Shown: in pieces, positions 8,096-17,241 of the stretch
Layout of the letters: each line of letters opens with the position of its first letter
How positions within the stretch are numbered: position 1 is the first letter of the stretch
NCBI RefSeq assembly: GCF_900156155.1
Contig: NZ_FTMD01000011.1
Location: 107,027-171,026, forward strand
Length of the DNA: 64,000 nucleotides
Direction of reading: 5' to 3'
From: Aromatoleum tolulyticum
GTDB taxonomy: Bacteria > Pseudomonadota > Gammaproteobacteria > Burkholderiales > Rhodocyclaceae
Notes under the pieces: model-generated
The model's database searches: none
What the model was told of the DNA's origin: nothing
Seen by the model: the letters and a program-made list of their open reading frames with translations, nothing else
Made by a program: the position numbers and the translations under genes

Positions 8096-9513
8096 TGAGC
8101 GAGATCGGCCAGGAGTCCTTCCGGCGTATCGGCGACGTTTCGGAGCGGGTCGGCAGGCCGCTCAGGCCGTGGCTCGACCGGCTCTTCGCGCGCTTCGTGC
8201 CCGACGCATCGGCAAACGGCCGTCTCGGCTGGGCCGCGGATGCCGACTGGGCGCTGATCCAGGAGGAGCCGCTGCGCGCGCGCATGCTGCTCCGCGTCGT
8301 CGCGCTCGGCCTGGTCCTGCTGCTGCTGTGGTCGGCCTTCGCGTCGGTCGATGAGGTCACGCGCGGCGATGCGAAAGTGATCCCGTCCTCGCAGGTGCAA
8401 ATCATCCAGAGCGTGGATGGCGGCGTCGTCGAGGAAATGCCGGTGCGCGAAGGCCAGATCGTGGAGGCCGGGGCGCTGCTCCTGCGCATCGATCCGACGC
8501 GCTTCGTGGCGTCGCTTGCGGAAAACCGGTCGCAGTATTTTGCCCTGCGCGCCAAGGCCGCGCGGCTGGAGGCCGTCACTGCCGGCACGGCGCTGAACAT
8601 GCCGAGCGACGTGCTGCGCGAGGCGCCCGAGATTGCCGACCACGAGCGGCGCCTGTACAACTCGACCGTCGCCGAACTCGACGCCCAGCTGTCGATCGCG
8701 CGGCAGCAGCTCGAGCAGCGACAGCAGGAGCTCAACGAAGTCCGCGCACGCCACGCGCAGAGCAGCAGCGGCCTCGAGCTGGTGCAGCAGGAGCTGAACG
8801 TCACCCGGCCGCTGGTGAATTCCGGGGCGGTGTCCGAGGTCGAGATCCTGCGCCTGCAGCGCGACGTCGCACGCCTGCGGGGCGAGCGCGACCAAGCCGC
8901 AGCGCAGATCTCGCGCATCCATTCCGCGATCTCGGAGGCCACGCGCAAGATCCAGGAGGTGGAGCTGAACGTGCGCAACGTGCAGCGCAACGAACTCTCC
9001 GACACGATGGCCAAGCTTGCCGGCCTGACCGAAGGCGGGCGCGCGCTCGCCGACCGCGTCAAACACGCCGAAGTGCGCTCGCCGGTGCGCGGCACGGTCA
9101 AGCGCCTGCTCGTGAATACGGTCGGGGGCGTCGTGCAGCCGGGCAAGGAGGTGGTCGAGATCGTGCCGCTGGACGACGCGCTGATTCTCGAAGCACAGGT
9201 CAAGCCCAAGGACATCGCCTTCCTGCGCCCCGGTCAGAGCGCCCTCGTCAAGTTCACCGCATACGACTTCGCGATCTACGGCGGCCTCGATGCGGTCGTC
9301 GAGCATATCGGCGCGGATACCGTCACCGACGAGAAGGGCAATGCCTTTTACACCGTGCGCGTGAGGACCGTGAAATCGAGCCTCGGCGAGAGCCTGCCGA
9401 TCATTCCGGGCATGGTGGCCGAAATCGACATCCTCACCGGCAAGAAGACCATTCTTTCCTACCTGCTGAAGCCCGTCCTGCGGGCCAAGGCGAACGCACT
9501 GTCCGAACGATGA
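8095..9513 (+). CDS. lapC: LapC-type HlyD membrane-fusion protein (type I secretion)
   Basis: The 472-residue periplasmic adaptor has a cytoplasmic N-terminus of about 60 residues, one transmembrane helix (about 63-83), a lipoyl-like half-motif (SVDGGVVEEMPVREGQIVEAG), a long coiled coil rich in Gln/Glu/Arg (about 150-300), the second lipoyl half (RSPVRGTVKRLLVNTVGG) and a beta-barrel domain ending in the HlyD-type TGKKT segment. It links the LapB ATPase to an outer-membrane TolC-type channel, most likely LapE at 13388-14851. Its stop overlaps the following LuxR-type regulator by 4 bases (ATGA), so all are probably co-translated. Confidence 0.88.
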   Translation: MSEIGQESFRRIGDVSERVGRPLRPWLDRLFARFVPDASANGRLGWAADADWALIQEEPLRARMLLRVVALGLVLLLLWSAFASVDEVTRGDAKVIPSSQVQIIQSVDGGVVEEMPVREGQIVEAGALLLRIDPTRFVASLAENRSQYFALRAKAARLEAVTAGTALNMPSDVLREAPEIADHERRLYNSTVAELDAQLSIARQQLEQRQQELNEVRARHAQSSSGLELVQQELNVTRPLVNSGAVSEVEILRLQRDVARLRGERDQAAAQISRIHSAISEATRKIQEVELNVRNVQRNELSDTMAKLAGLTEGGRALADRVKHAEVRSPVRGTVKRLLVNTVGGVVQPGKEVVEIVPLDDALILEAQVKPKDIAFLRPGQSALVKFTAYDFAIYGGLDAVVEHIGADTVTDEKGNAFYTVRVRTVKSSLGESLPIIPGMVAEIDILTGKKTILSYLLKPVLRAKANALSER

Positions 9514-10133
9514 GCCAGAACATCTTTCTTTGCTCCGAAACGGTCCGCCCGTCGACGCGTTGGCTGGACGCGTTTCCCGAAGGGGTCTGTCACGAGCGGC
9601 GGACCCTCGTCACCGCGGCCAGGCCGGGCGACGTGATCTGGGTCGAATCCGGGCGCGGCGACTGGCTGGAAGATCTCGGCACGCTGGTGCGGTCGCTGCC
9701 CGGCTGCCATCTCGTCGTCGTCAGCATGACGCCTGACGGTGCCGAGGCGGTCGCCGTCCTCGATCGCGGTGCGCGTGCGTACTGCCACGCGCTGGCGGTG
9801 CCGTCCGTGTTCAGGGACGTCGAACTGGTCGTCCGCCACGGCGGACTGTGGGTCGGCCCCGAACTGATGACCCGTGTCGTCGGTGCCGCGGGACGTGCCC
9901 TCGCGCCGCACGCAGAAGTGCCGCAGGCCTTGCTGTCGGGGCGCGAGGCCGAAGTGGTCCATGAGGTCGTCAATGGTTTGAGCAACAAGGAGATCGCCGC
10001 GAAGCTCGGCATCACCGAGCGCACCGTCAAGGCGCATATGGGCGCGATCTTCGAGAAGCTCGGGGTGCGTGACCGGTTGCAGTTGGTGCTGCGCCTGTCC
10101 GAACATGGCAACGTTCCACTGCCGGTGCATTGA
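9510..10133 (+). CDS. LuxR/NarL-type regulator with atypical receiver domain
   Basis: The 207-residue protein has a C-terminal LuxR-type helix-turn-helix (LSGREAEVVHEVVNGLSNKE then ERTVKAHMGAIFEKLGV, about 140-195). The N-terminal 120 residues resemble a receiver domain in length and predicted fold, but the usual marks are missing. There is no acidic pair near the start, the phospho-acceptor position reads IWVES (Glu rather than Asp), and the conserved Lys position reads YCHALA. It may therefore work without phosphorylation. The gene is translationally coupled to lapC, suggesting it controls secretion or adhesin genes; this is inference. Confidence 0.8.
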   Translation: MSQNIFLCSETVRPSTRWLDAFPEGVCHERRTLVTAARPGDVIWVESGRGDWLEDLGTLVRSLPGCHLVVVSMTPDGAEAVAVLDRGARAYCHALAVPSVFRDVELVVRHGGLWVGPELMTRVVGAAGRALAPHAEVPQALLSGREAEVVHEVVNGLSNKEIAAKLGITERTVKAHMGAIFEKLGVRDRLQLVLRLSEHGNVPLPVH

Positions 10134-10459
10134 TGATGTACATAAAACGAGACCCGCAGGGAAAGATCGTCGCCGTGAGCCGGGAGCCGGCCGACGGCGG
10201 CGGGTGGAGTGCCGCTGGCGAGGACGATGCCGATCTGCTCGGATTCGGGCGCGACATCATCGAGGGCGCAAACCCGATGGGCGCGTCCGACCTCGGTCTC
10301 GTGCGCGTGCTCGAGGACCTCATCGAGCTCCTCGTCGAGCGCTCGCTGATCCGCTTCACCGACCTGCCGGTGCCCGCGCAGCACAAGCTCATGGAGCGTC
10401 GCGGCGCACGCGAGGCCCTGCAGCACCTCAGCCTGCTCGACGACGACGGGGTGATCTGA
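10133..10459 (+). CDS. Small conserved protein of the Lap locus (often mislabelled tryptophan synthase beta-like)
   Basis: This is a 108-residue soluble protein starting MMYIKRDPQGKIVAVSREP. It has a variable acidic middle and a conserved C-terminal half (DLGLVRVLEDLIELLVER then LIRFTDLPVPAQHKLMERR). Similar small proteins in beta- and gammaproteobacteria are commonly annotated as tryptophan synthase subunit beta-like, although nothing here resembles that enzyme's PLP site. The function is unknown. The start overlaps the stop of the LuxR-type regulator (TGATG), making it the fourth gene of the lapBC unit. A second ATG at 10136 is possible. Confidence 0.7.
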   Translation: MMYIKRDPQGKIVAVSREPADGGGWSAAGEDDADLLGFGRDIIEGANPMGASDLGLVRVLEDLIELLVERSLIRFTDLPVPAQHKLMERRGAREALQHLSLLDDDGVI

Positions 10460-10490
10460 GCCGCCGTCTGCCCGCTGCGCCCGACTCCCG

Positions 10491-12407
10491 CTAGGCCGTC
10501 GGACCGTGGCGCACCGCCGGCCCGGTCATGCCGTCGATGCCGAGGCCCGGCAAGGCTTTCTGTTCCGCCGCCGATCCCACCCCTTCGGCAATCGTCATCA
10601 GCCCGAGCGAGTGCGCGATCATGCACAGTCCGCGCAGGAAGGCCTGGTTGCCCGCGTTGCTGTCGATGCCCCGGACGATCGCCGAATCGATCTTCACGTA
10701 GTCGAGTCCCAGTTCGTGCAGGTCGCCCAGCTCGCCGAAATGCGCGCCCACGTGCTCGATGCCGACCCGGCAGCCCAGCGGCTGCAAGGCCACGCACAGC
10801 GTGCGGAACTCGGCGAGGTGGCGCAGAGCGCCGTACTCGGGCACCTCGATCCACAGCCCCTTCGCCGTTGCCGGGTCGGCCTGCAACAAGGAAAACAGTT
10901 CGCCGCGGAAGTTCGCGTCGCGCAGCGATTCGGCCGACACGTTGATGCCGCGCTCCCTGCCGTCGTGTGCGATGTCACGCAAGGCCGCATGCACGACCGC
11001 GATGTCGAAGCGCGGCATCAGGCCCAGACGCGCGGCGTGCGGCATGAAATAGCCCGCTGGTTGCCAGACACCGTCGAGCAGGATGCGGATCGGCGCTTCG
11101 TCGTGCAGCAGGTGCCCGTCGTTGGCAACGACCGGATAGGCGCCCAGGCGCACGCCGTCGTGCTCGATCGCCGACAGCAGGGCGGCACGCCAGGACTGGA
11201 GGTCCGGGTACGGCGCAGGGGCGCCGCCGCTTTCGACGCGCAGGCTGCGAGCGCCCGTCTGCTCGGCCGTTGCGAGCGCCCCGTCCGCACGCGCGAGAAC
11301 CTGCGAGCGGGTTTCGCCGGTGGTGTAGCTCGTCGCCGCGACCGGCAGGGCTACGAGGACATCCTTCAAGTGCGTGTCGAGCGTGTCGTGGAGCTTGCGC
11401 GCCAACTCATTCGCGAGTTCGTCCGCATCCTCACGGCCGGGCGCCAGCAGGGCGAAGTCGCTGCCGTTCATGCGGCCGGCCTCCCAGTTTCCGTTGCCGG
11501 TGGCGAGGTCGGCAAACCGCTCCGCGAGGTCGCGCAGCAGGCGGTCGGTCGCCTCGCGGCCGATGCGCTGGTTCAGTCCCGCGAGATCGCCCACGCGCGC
11601 CAGCAGCAGGGTGCCGGCGGCATGCGCATCGTCGCGGGAAAGCGCGGAATCCAGCTGGTTCAGGAACTGGCTGCGATTGAGCAGCCCGGTCATCTCGTCG
11701 TGCTGCGTCTGGCGTCGCAGTTGCTCGAGGCGCCGCGATTCCTCCGCGAGGATCGTGCGGACGCGTTCCGACAGGGTGTTCATCGCGCGCACGACGCTGC
11801 GGAATTCCCGCGTGCTGGGTTCAGGTGTGGTCACGAAGCGGCGTCCGCCGATCGCTTCGGCCTGCTCGACGACGCGACCGAGGGGGCGCGTGATGTGCTT
11901 GATGATCAGCGTGCCGATCAGGCCGGTCAGCATCCCCCCCAGCGCGAACCATCCGAGCAGCTGCAGCGTTCCCTGCCACAGCGCCGTGTAAGCGTAGCGC
12001 TTGTGGCTGTCCAGCGTGAGCGTGCCGAACTGGCGCCAGCCGTCCTGCACCTGCGCCACGCCGGCATGCGGCTCGATCGGGATCAGGCGGATGAACCACT
12101 CCGGGGCGCCATCGAGCGCGCCGGAATACTCGCGCTCCGCCAGAATTTCCCCGGTCGGGCTGGTCAGCCGGATCAGGCGGTAATGTCCCGCGTCGAACTG
12201 GGCCGAGATCTGCAACTCCACGGTGACCGGATCCTTCGGCATCTGCGACAGCGACAGCGCAAGCGAGGTCGCGTTGTCGAGGTTCTTCACCTGCAGCTGT
12301 TGCTCCAGGTAATGCCGCGCGGACAGCGTGCTCACCACCAGGCTGCCTCCCAGGGCGATGAGCGTAACGATCGCGATGGCGATCCAAAGCTGCTTGATCA
12401 GGGACAT
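10491..12407 (-). CDS. lapD: LapD, c-di-GMP receptor controlling adhesin retention
   Basis: The 638-residue inner-membrane protein has a helix at about 5-27, a periplasmic LapD-type sensor domain, a second helix (about 150-172), a HAMP segment (ITRPLGRVVEQAEAIG), a degenerate GGDEF domain (active site reads NGSDF) and a degenerate EAL domain (EAP in place of EAL). Loss of both catalytic motifs is the hallmark of LapD, which binds c-di-GMP through its EAL domain and then sequesters LapG in the periplasm, keeping the adhesin at the surface. The start at ATG 12407 gives the usual MSLIKQLW N-terminus. It lies 37 bases after lapG in the same operon. Confidence 0.9.
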   Translation of the reverse strand: MSLIKQLWIAIAIVTLIALGGSLVVSTLSARHYLEQQLQVKNLDNATSLALSLSQMPKDPVTVELQISAQFDAGHYRLIRLTSPTGEILAEREYSGALDGAPEWFIRLIPIEPHAGVAQVQDGWRQFGTLTLDSHKRYAYTALWQGTLQLLGWFALGGMLTGLIGTLIIKHITRPLGRVVEQAEAIGGRRFVTTPEPSTREFRSVVRAMNTLSERVRTILAEESRRLEQLRRQTQHDEMTGLLNRSQFLNQLDSALSRDDAHAAGTLLLARVGDLAGLNQRIGREATDRLLRDLAERFADLATGNGNWEAGRMNGSDFALLAPGREDADELANELARKLHDTLDTHLKDVLVALPVAATSYTTGETRSQVLARADGALATAEQTGARSLRVESGGAPAPYPDLQSWRAALLSAIEHDGVRLGAYPVVANDGHLLHDEAPIRILLDGVWQPAGYFMPHAARLGLMPRFDIAVVHAALRDIAHDGRERGINVSAESLRDANFRGELFSLLQADPATAKGLWIEVPEYGALRHLAEFRTLCVALQPLGCRVGIEHVGAHFGELGDLHELGLDYVKIDSAIVRGIDSNAGNQAFLRGLCMIAHSLGLMTIAEGVGSAAEQKALPGLGIDGMTGPAVRHGPTA

Positions 12408-12444
12408 GACAAGAGGTCTCCGGAAATCCTGGCCGTGGCGGCAA

Positions 12445-13152
12445 TCATGGCAAGCCTTCCTCGCGCATGCGTTCGAGCACGCTGCGCCAGCGCGACAGCC
12501 GTGTCGTCGGGTCGGCGGACGAACTGCTCGCGCCGCTAACCCACAGGCCCTCGGCATTGAAGCTGAAGATCGGGAACAGATCGGGGCGGCGCGACGCGGT
12601 GCGGATGTCGCCGATGAGGTTGTCGAGCACCAGCGGTTCGTCCGCGGGCGAGGGGTAATAGCCGAGCACCATGTGCGCCTGCGATATGCCGCTGCCCGGC
12701 GCGCCCATGCTGGCCCGCACATAGATCAGACGCAGCCTCTCGGCGGGTACGCCCAGCAGGCGCAAGCTCATGTACTTGGCGATCGAAAAATCCTCGCAGT
12801 CGCCGGCCTTGCGACCGAGCGTCTCCAGAGGCGTGGCCCAGTAATCCTTCTGCTGCCAGATCACGATGTCGTCTTCGAAGGCGGTGCGGCGATTGAAGAA
12901 AGTGTTCACGCGCTGCAGCTTTTCCTGATCGTCGACCGTGGCCGCGTCGCCGAGCATCTGGCGCCAGGCGCGGACCGACTCGCCGGCTTCCGGGCCGAAG
13001 CGCTCGCGCGCCACCTGCAGCATGCGATCCAGATCCGGCGCCGCATACGACAGGCCGAGCAGCAGGCTCGCGAGTACCGCGAGGCCGTACGCGACTGCAG
13101 CAAACGCGCCCGGAAAGGGGCGCCGTCTGTGCGGGCAAGGAGCTGCGGTCAT
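12445..13152 (-). CDS. lapG: LapG, periplasmic adhesin-cleaving cysteine protease
   Basis: This protein of 235 residues from ATG 13152 has an N-terminal signal or anchor segment (AAVAYGLAVLASLLLGLSYA) and a bacterial transglutaminase-like protease fold. The Cys-His-Asp triad is visible as GDCEDF (C119), QAHMVLGYY (H160) and LVLDNL (D177). LapG cuts the N-terminal retention module of LapA-type adhesins when LapD is not bound to c-di-GMP. It is calcium-dependent in relatives. The first gene of lapG-lapD, it is divergent from lapE. An upstream in-frame ATG at 13200 would add 16 hydrophilic residues before the signal and is less likely. Confidence 0.9.
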   Translation of the reverse strand: MTAAPCPHRRRPFPGAFAAVAYGLAVLASLLLGLSYAAPDLDRMLQVARERFGPEAGESVRAWRQMLGDAATVDDQEKLQRVNTFFNRRTAFEDDIVIWQQKDYWATPLETLGRKAGDCEDFSIAKYMSLRLLGVPAERLRLIYVRASMGAPGSGISQAHMVLGYYPSPADEPLVLDNLIGDIRTASRRPDLFPIFSFNAEGLWVSGASSSSADPTTRLSRWRSVLERMREEGLP

Positions 13153-13387
13153 TGTGTCGGAGGAGAACTTGTCGTGCCCATTATCGGCCACCGAAGTCAT
13201 CGCGAGGCCCGTTCTGCAATTGTTTTCGGCCTATTTCGCCACGGCAGTGTTGCGTAGTTGGCGTTCTCGGCCCCCCGTCGAGCTGTAATATTCACTTACA
13301 AGATTGATTATGAGTTGACGCCGCGCAGGATGGCGGGACAATCTCGAAAATTCCATGTGCATAGACGTCAGGTCGGTTGGAGAATAT

Positions 13388-14851
13388 ATGAAAACATGTC
13401 GATCCGTGATTGCAACGGCCGTGCTGGCCACGCTTCCGTTCGTTGCGACGGCGGCGGGGCCGGACGCCCTGCGCGATGCGGCGCGCAAGGCCGTGGTGGC
13501 CAATCCCGAAGTGCAGGCAACATGGAATGCGTTCCGTGCGGCCCGCGAAGACCAGGCGGTCGCACGTGCCGGTTATCTGCCCCAGGTGGATGCCGTCGCG
13601 AGTGTCGGCCGCGAGGAGTTGCGGCGTTCGGGGCAGTCGACCGACACCTTTACCCATCGCAACGTGACGCTGTCGCTCAACCAGATGGTGTATGACGGTT
13701 TCTTCACCCGCAGCGAGGTCGCGCGCTTCGGTTATGCCAAACTGACGCGCTATTACGAGCTGGTCGACGCGTCCGAGGGTGCTGCCCTCGAGGCGGTACG
13801 CGCCTATGGTGACGTGATGCGCTATCGCGAGCTCACCCGCCTCGCGCAGGCGAACTACGTGCAGCACAAGCAGATCTACGACCAGATCGCCGAGCGTGCA
13901 GGGGCCGGGGTGGGCCGTCGCGTCGACCTCGAACAGGCGACCGGGCGTCTGGCACTCGCCGAATCCAATCTGCTCACCGAAGTATCGAACCTGCATGACG
14001 TGAGCGCGCGCTACCAGCGCATCGTCGGCGAGGTGCCGCAGGAGGCCATGCCCGGCCTGCCGGTCGGCACTGCGCTCGGGCAGATCCCGCCCACCGCGAA
14101 GGATGCCCTGCGCACCGCCTTCAACACCAGTCCGGCGCTCAATGCGGCCGTCGAGAACGTACGCGCCAGCCAGGCGCTCATCGATTCCCGCCGTGCCGCC
14201 TTCCATCCGCGCCTCGATCTGCGTGCGCGCCAGGCCGTCGACCACAACCTCGACGGGTTCGACGGGCATTCGCGCGAAGGCGTCGTCGAACTGGTGCTCA
14301 GCTACAACATCTTCCGCGGCGGCGCCGACGACGCCCGGCTGCGCCAGGCCGGCGATCTGAGCAACCAGGCCAAGGACCTGCGCGAGAAAGCCTGCCGCGA
14401 CCTGCGTCAGACGCTGGCGATCGCCTATAACGACGTGCAGCGCCTGCAGGAACAGATGCGTTACCTCGACCAGCATCAACTGTCGATCGAGAAGGCCCGC
14501 GAAGCCTATCGCCGTCAGTTCGATATCGGACAGCGCACGCTGCTCGACCTGCTGGATACCGAGAACGAGTACTTCCAGGCGCGGCGTGCATACGTGAATG
14601 CGGGTTACGACCAGGTCATCGCGCAGGCGCGCGCGCTTTCGGGCATGGGGCAGCTGATGGGGTCGCTGGGCGTCGCCCGCGAAGACCTGCCCACGCCGGC
14701 CGATCTCGGTCAGGACCGCAGCGGCATCGATCCCGAGACGATGTGTCCGCCCGACTCGCCGGTGCCGATGAGCATCGACAAGGCAGCACTGCTGTCGGAA
14801 GCGATGAAGGCCACGGGTTCGGTGCCTCCGGCCGGCACCAAAGGCAAGTAA
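13388..14851 (+). CDS. lapE: LapE/TolC-family outer-membrane channel for type I secretion
   Basis: The 487-residue protein has a signal peptide ([23 protein letters not shown]) and two OEP/TolC repeats forming a barrel and helical tunnel. It shows the characteristic DLGQ-like region and the repeat segment [23 protein letters not shown]. The C-terminal extension contains MCPPDSPVP. It should complete the LapB-LapC-LapE conduit. The ATG at 13388 follows a clear TTGGAG ribosome-binding site; the frame opens 33 bases earlier, but that start lacks a signal peptide. The gene is divergent from lapG, with an AT-rich promoter region between them, and ends before a strong terminator. Confidence 0.88.
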   Translation: MKTCRSVIATAVLATLPFVATAAGPDALRDAARKAVVANPEVQATWNAFRAAREDQAVARAGYLPQVDAVASVGREELRRSGQSTDTFTHRNVTLSLNQMVYDGFFTRSEVARFGYAKLTRYYELVDASEGAALEAVRAYGDVMRYRELTRLAQANYVQHKQIYDQIAERAGAGVGRRVDLEQATGRLALAESNLLTEVSNLHDVSARYQRIVGEVPQEAMPGLPVGTALGQIPPTAKDALRTAFNTSPALNAAVENVRASQALIDSRRAAFHPRLDLRARQAVDHNLDGFDGHSREGVVELVLSYNIFRGGADDARLRQAGDLSNQAKDLREKACRDLRQTLAIAYNDVQRLQEQMRYLDQHQLSIEKAREAYRRQFDIGQRTLLDLLDTENEYFQARRAYVNAGYDQVIAQARALSGMGQLMGSLGVAREDLPTPADLGQDRSGIDPETMCPPDSPVPMSIDKAALLSEAMKATGSVPPAGTKGK

Positions 14852-14888
14852 GCAGGCAGGCAAGCAAGGGCTGGCACGTGTCAGCTTG

Positions 14889-14923
14889 CCGCCGGCCTTC
14901 ACGGAGGCCGGCGGTTCTGTTTC
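14889..14923 (+). terminator. Terminator downstream of lapE
   Basis: A perfect 10-bp GC-rich stem (CCGCCGGCCT at 14889-14898 with 14905-14914), loop TCACGG, is followed by TTCTGTTT. It separates lapE from queF. Confidence 0.8.
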
Positions 14924-15000
14924 CGGCACACGTATCCGGCGCACGGGAACGATCTTTCGCTCCCTCGGTCCATCGGGCGCGATCCCGTACAATCCGCCGC

Positions 15001-15852
15001 ATGAATCCTTCCGCTCCCTCCGCGCACGGCGCCGAGTCCTCGCCGCTAGGCAAACCGGCCGACTACTGCGACACCTATTCTCCCGCTCTCCTGTTCCCGA
15101 TCGCGCGTCAGATCAAGCGTGACGAGATCGGCATCGTCGCCGGCAAGCTGCCCTTCGTCGGCGAGGATCTGTGGAATGCATATGAGCTGTCCTGGCTCAA
15201 TCCGCGCGGCAAACCTGTCGTCGCGCTCGCGACCTTCCGTGTGCCGGCCGATTCGCCGCGCCTGATCGAGTCGAAGTCGCTCAAGCTCTACCTCAATTCC
15301 TGCAACCAGACGCGCTTCGACGGCGAGGAAGCCGTAAGGGCGACCTTCGTGCGCGATCTCTCCGAAGCCGCCGGCGCGCCGGTCGCCGTGGACATCCGGC
15401 CGTTGGGTTCTGCGCCGGAGCGCGTGATCGCGCCGCCGCCCGGGGAGTCGCTCGACGAACTCGACATCGACATCGATACCTACCAGCCCTGTCCGGATTT
15501 CCTGTCCTCTGCCCGCGACGGGAGCGAGGTCAGCGAAACCCTGCACTCGCACCTGCTCAAGTCCAACTGCCTCGTCACCGGTCAGCCGGACTGGGGCTGC
15601 ATCGTCGTGCGCTATACCGGGCCGGCGATCGACCGCGCAGGCCTGCTGCGTTACATCGTCTCGTTCCGCAAGCACAACGAATTTCACGAGCAATGCGTCG
15701 AACGGGTCTTCAGCGACCTCCTGCAGCGTTGCACGCCCCGGGAACTGGCGGTGTGGGCGCGCTACACGCGCCGCGGCGGGCTGGACATCAACCCCTTCCG
15801 CTCGACGGGCCAGTTCCCGGCCCCCGACAATCGAGCCGAAATACGCCAGTAA
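15001..15852 (+). CDS. queF: NADPH-dependent 7-cyano-7-deazaguanine reductase QueF
   Basis: This 283-residue long-form QueF reduces preQ0 to preQ1 in queuosine biosynthesis. Visible motifs are [12 protein letters not shown] (residues 89-100, the QueF signature that binds NADPH and substrate), the catalytic Cys in [14 protein letters not shown] (C190) with the following Asp (D197), and the C-terminal half typical of the two-domain E. coli type. The start at ATG 15001 fits family length; the longer upstream frame runs through the lapE terminator and is not coding. It stands alone between the lapE terminator and an exported-protein gene. Confidence 0.93.
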   Translation: MNPSAPSAHGAESSPLGKPADYCDTYSPALLFPIARQIKRDEIGIVAGKLPFVGEDLWNAYELSWLNPRGKPVVALATFRVPADSPRLIESKSLKLYLNSCNQTRFDGEEAVRATFVRDLSEAAGAPVAVDIRPLGSAPERVIAPPPGESLDELDIDIDTYQPCPDFLSSARDGSEVSETLHSHLLKSNCLVTGQPDWGCIVVRYTGPAIDRAGLLRYIVSFRKHNEFHEQCVERVFSDLLQRCTPRELAVWARYTRRGGLDINPFRSTGQFPAPDNRAEIRQ

Positions 15853-15939
15853 GTCGATACGGCGAATTCAACGAGATATCGGGTCGCCAGCACGTCGGTG
15901 CCACGCTCGATTGCGCTAACATTTCCAGTTTTCTGGGGG

Positions 15940-16677
15940 ATGAATGTGATTGGAAAAGTGTCGCTTCGAGATGGTCGGATTGTGCGGTCACTGGCGCTTG
16001 CCCTCGGGGCTGTGTCGTGTGTCGCGCTGTCCTCGTTGGCACATGCGGAGCGACCCATGGTGGTCGATGATGCCGGCACGCTGGACAAGGGGGGCGCGAA
16101 GCTCGAATTCGGGTGGATGCGTGACGACCAGTCGCGTGGTTTCGACGCGGCGGCCGGTTACGGGCCAATCGACAACCTCGAGGTGGAGATCGCCTACGCG
16201 CGCGCGCGCGACCATGAGCCTCACCCGTCACTGTGGGCGCATGGTGTCGGTGGCGCGGTGAAATGGGTTCCACTGCAGGCCGAGACCGGGTTGTCGGCTG
16301 GCCTGAAGGCCGAATACGCGCGCGAGCGCGTCGATCTGCGTGAGGGCGAGTCGGACGAGATCGCGCGAGCCAGTTCCGTCACCGGTCTTGCAACCTGGGC
16401 CTTCGTTTCGGGGGGGCGTGTGCATCTGAATCTGGGGCGCGAATGGGTGCGCGCGGCGGGTGACACGCATACCGCAAACACCTGGGGTCTCGGTTTCGAG
16501 CATCCGCTCACGGACGATTTAACCATCGCCGCGGAAGTGTTCGGTGCCGAGGACGGCCGGCCGGACCGGCAGGTCGGTTTGCGCTACGAGATCGTGGAAG
16601 GCGTCCAGGTGTCGGGGGCAGTGGGACGCGGCAGCGATCGAACCATCGCGAACGTCGGTGTCGCCTGGGAGTTCTGA
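15940..16677 (+). CDS. Exported protein, probable small outer-membrane beta-barrel
   Basis: The 245-residue protein starts at ATG 15940 after a GGGG ribosome-binding site. It has a signal peptide (IVRSLALALGAVSCVALSSLAHA) cleaved before ERPMVVDDAGTLDKGG. The mature part alternates polar and hydrophobic residues in strand-like stretches (LEVEIAYARARDHE, VHLNLGREWVRA, IANVGVAWEF) and ends in an aromatic residue, as outer-membrane barrels do. Similar proteins are annotated only as hypothetical or transporter-like. I cannot assign a substrate. It has no obvious partner; the next gene encodes a periplasmic cytochrome. Confidence 0.7.
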   Translation: MNVIGKVSLRDGRIVRSLALALGAVSCVALSSLAHAERPMVVDDAGTLDKGGAKLEFGWMRDDQSRGFDAAAGYGPIDNLEVEIAYARARDHEPHPSLWAHGVGGAVKWVPLQAETGLSAGLKAEYARERVDLREGESDEIARASSVTGLATWAFVSGGRVHLNLGREWVRAAGDTHTANTWGLGFEHPLTDDLTIAAEVFGAEDGRPDRQVGLRYEIVEGVQVSGAVGRGSDRTIANVGVAWEF

Positions 16678-16865
16678 CCCTCTGGGGCTCGGGTTCGGTC
16701 GTGTCAACGTCGGCCCGGGCAACGGCGTTGAATGCTTGGGTCGGACGATCCGGCGAGGCAGCCCGGGGCGCCACAAAGTGCAAGAGGCGTTTTCCGGGTA
16801 GTCAAGGCGGGGAAGCTTGGTTTAATATCCGGCCGGTTTCACACCACCATCTAAAGGAAAAGAGC

Positions 16866-17174
16866 ATGAAAGTTTTCGTTGCTGCCGCGGTTGCCGCGGG
16901 CCTTCTCTCCGCCGCTCCGGCTTTCGCTTCCGCTGATCTGGCCAAGGCCAAGAACTGCCTCGCCTGTCACGCCGTAGACAAGAAGCTGGTCGGCCCGGCC
17001 TACCAGGAAGTCGCCAAGAAGTACGCTGGTGACGCTGGCGCCGTTGCCAAGCTGGCGGAGAAGATCCAGAAGGGTGGTTCGGGTGTCTGGGGCACGATGC
17101 CGATGCCGGCCAACCCGCAGGTCAACGCCGAAGAAGCCAAGACCCTGGCTACCTGGGTTCTGTCGCTCAAGTAA
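16866..17174 (+). CDS. Small periplasmic class I cytochrome c (c551/c552 type)
   Basis: This is a 102-residue precursor with a signal peptide (MKVFVAAAVAAGLLSAAPAFA), a single haem-binding motif CLACH (residues 31-35) and an axial Met in the GTMPMPANP loop. Length and motifs fit the cytochrome c551/c552 family that shuttles electrons to nitrite reductases or terminal oxidases. A good ribosome-binding site (AAAGGAAAAGAG) and a TAATAT -10-like box (16823-16828) lie upstream, suggesting its own transcript. A strong bidirectional terminator follows. No partner reductase is nearby. Confidence 0.9.
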   Translation: MKVFVAAAVAAGLLSAAPAFASADLAKAKNCLACHAVDKKLVGPAYQEVAKKYAGDAGAVAKLAEKIQKGGSGVWGTMPMPANPQVNAEEAKTLATWVLSLK

Positions 17175-17191
17175 TCGGCTTCGGTCGATGC

Positions 17192-17221
17192 AAAAAAGCC
17201 AGCCCGCGGGCTGGCTTTTTT
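17192..17221. terminator. Bidirectional terminator between cytochrome c and HDOD genes
   Basis: A long symmetric hairpin, AAAAAAGCCAGCCC paired with GGGCTGGCTTTTTT, has an A-run on one side and a T-run on the other, so it can stop transcription of both convergent genes. Confidence 0.92.
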
Positions 17222-17241
17222 ATTGCCCGCTCGCCGGCCGG

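Noticed and set aside
12445..13200. LapG start at 13200
   Set aside because: It adds hydrophilic residues in front of the signal segment and has no ribosome-binding site; 13152 is more natural, although also lacking a strong one.
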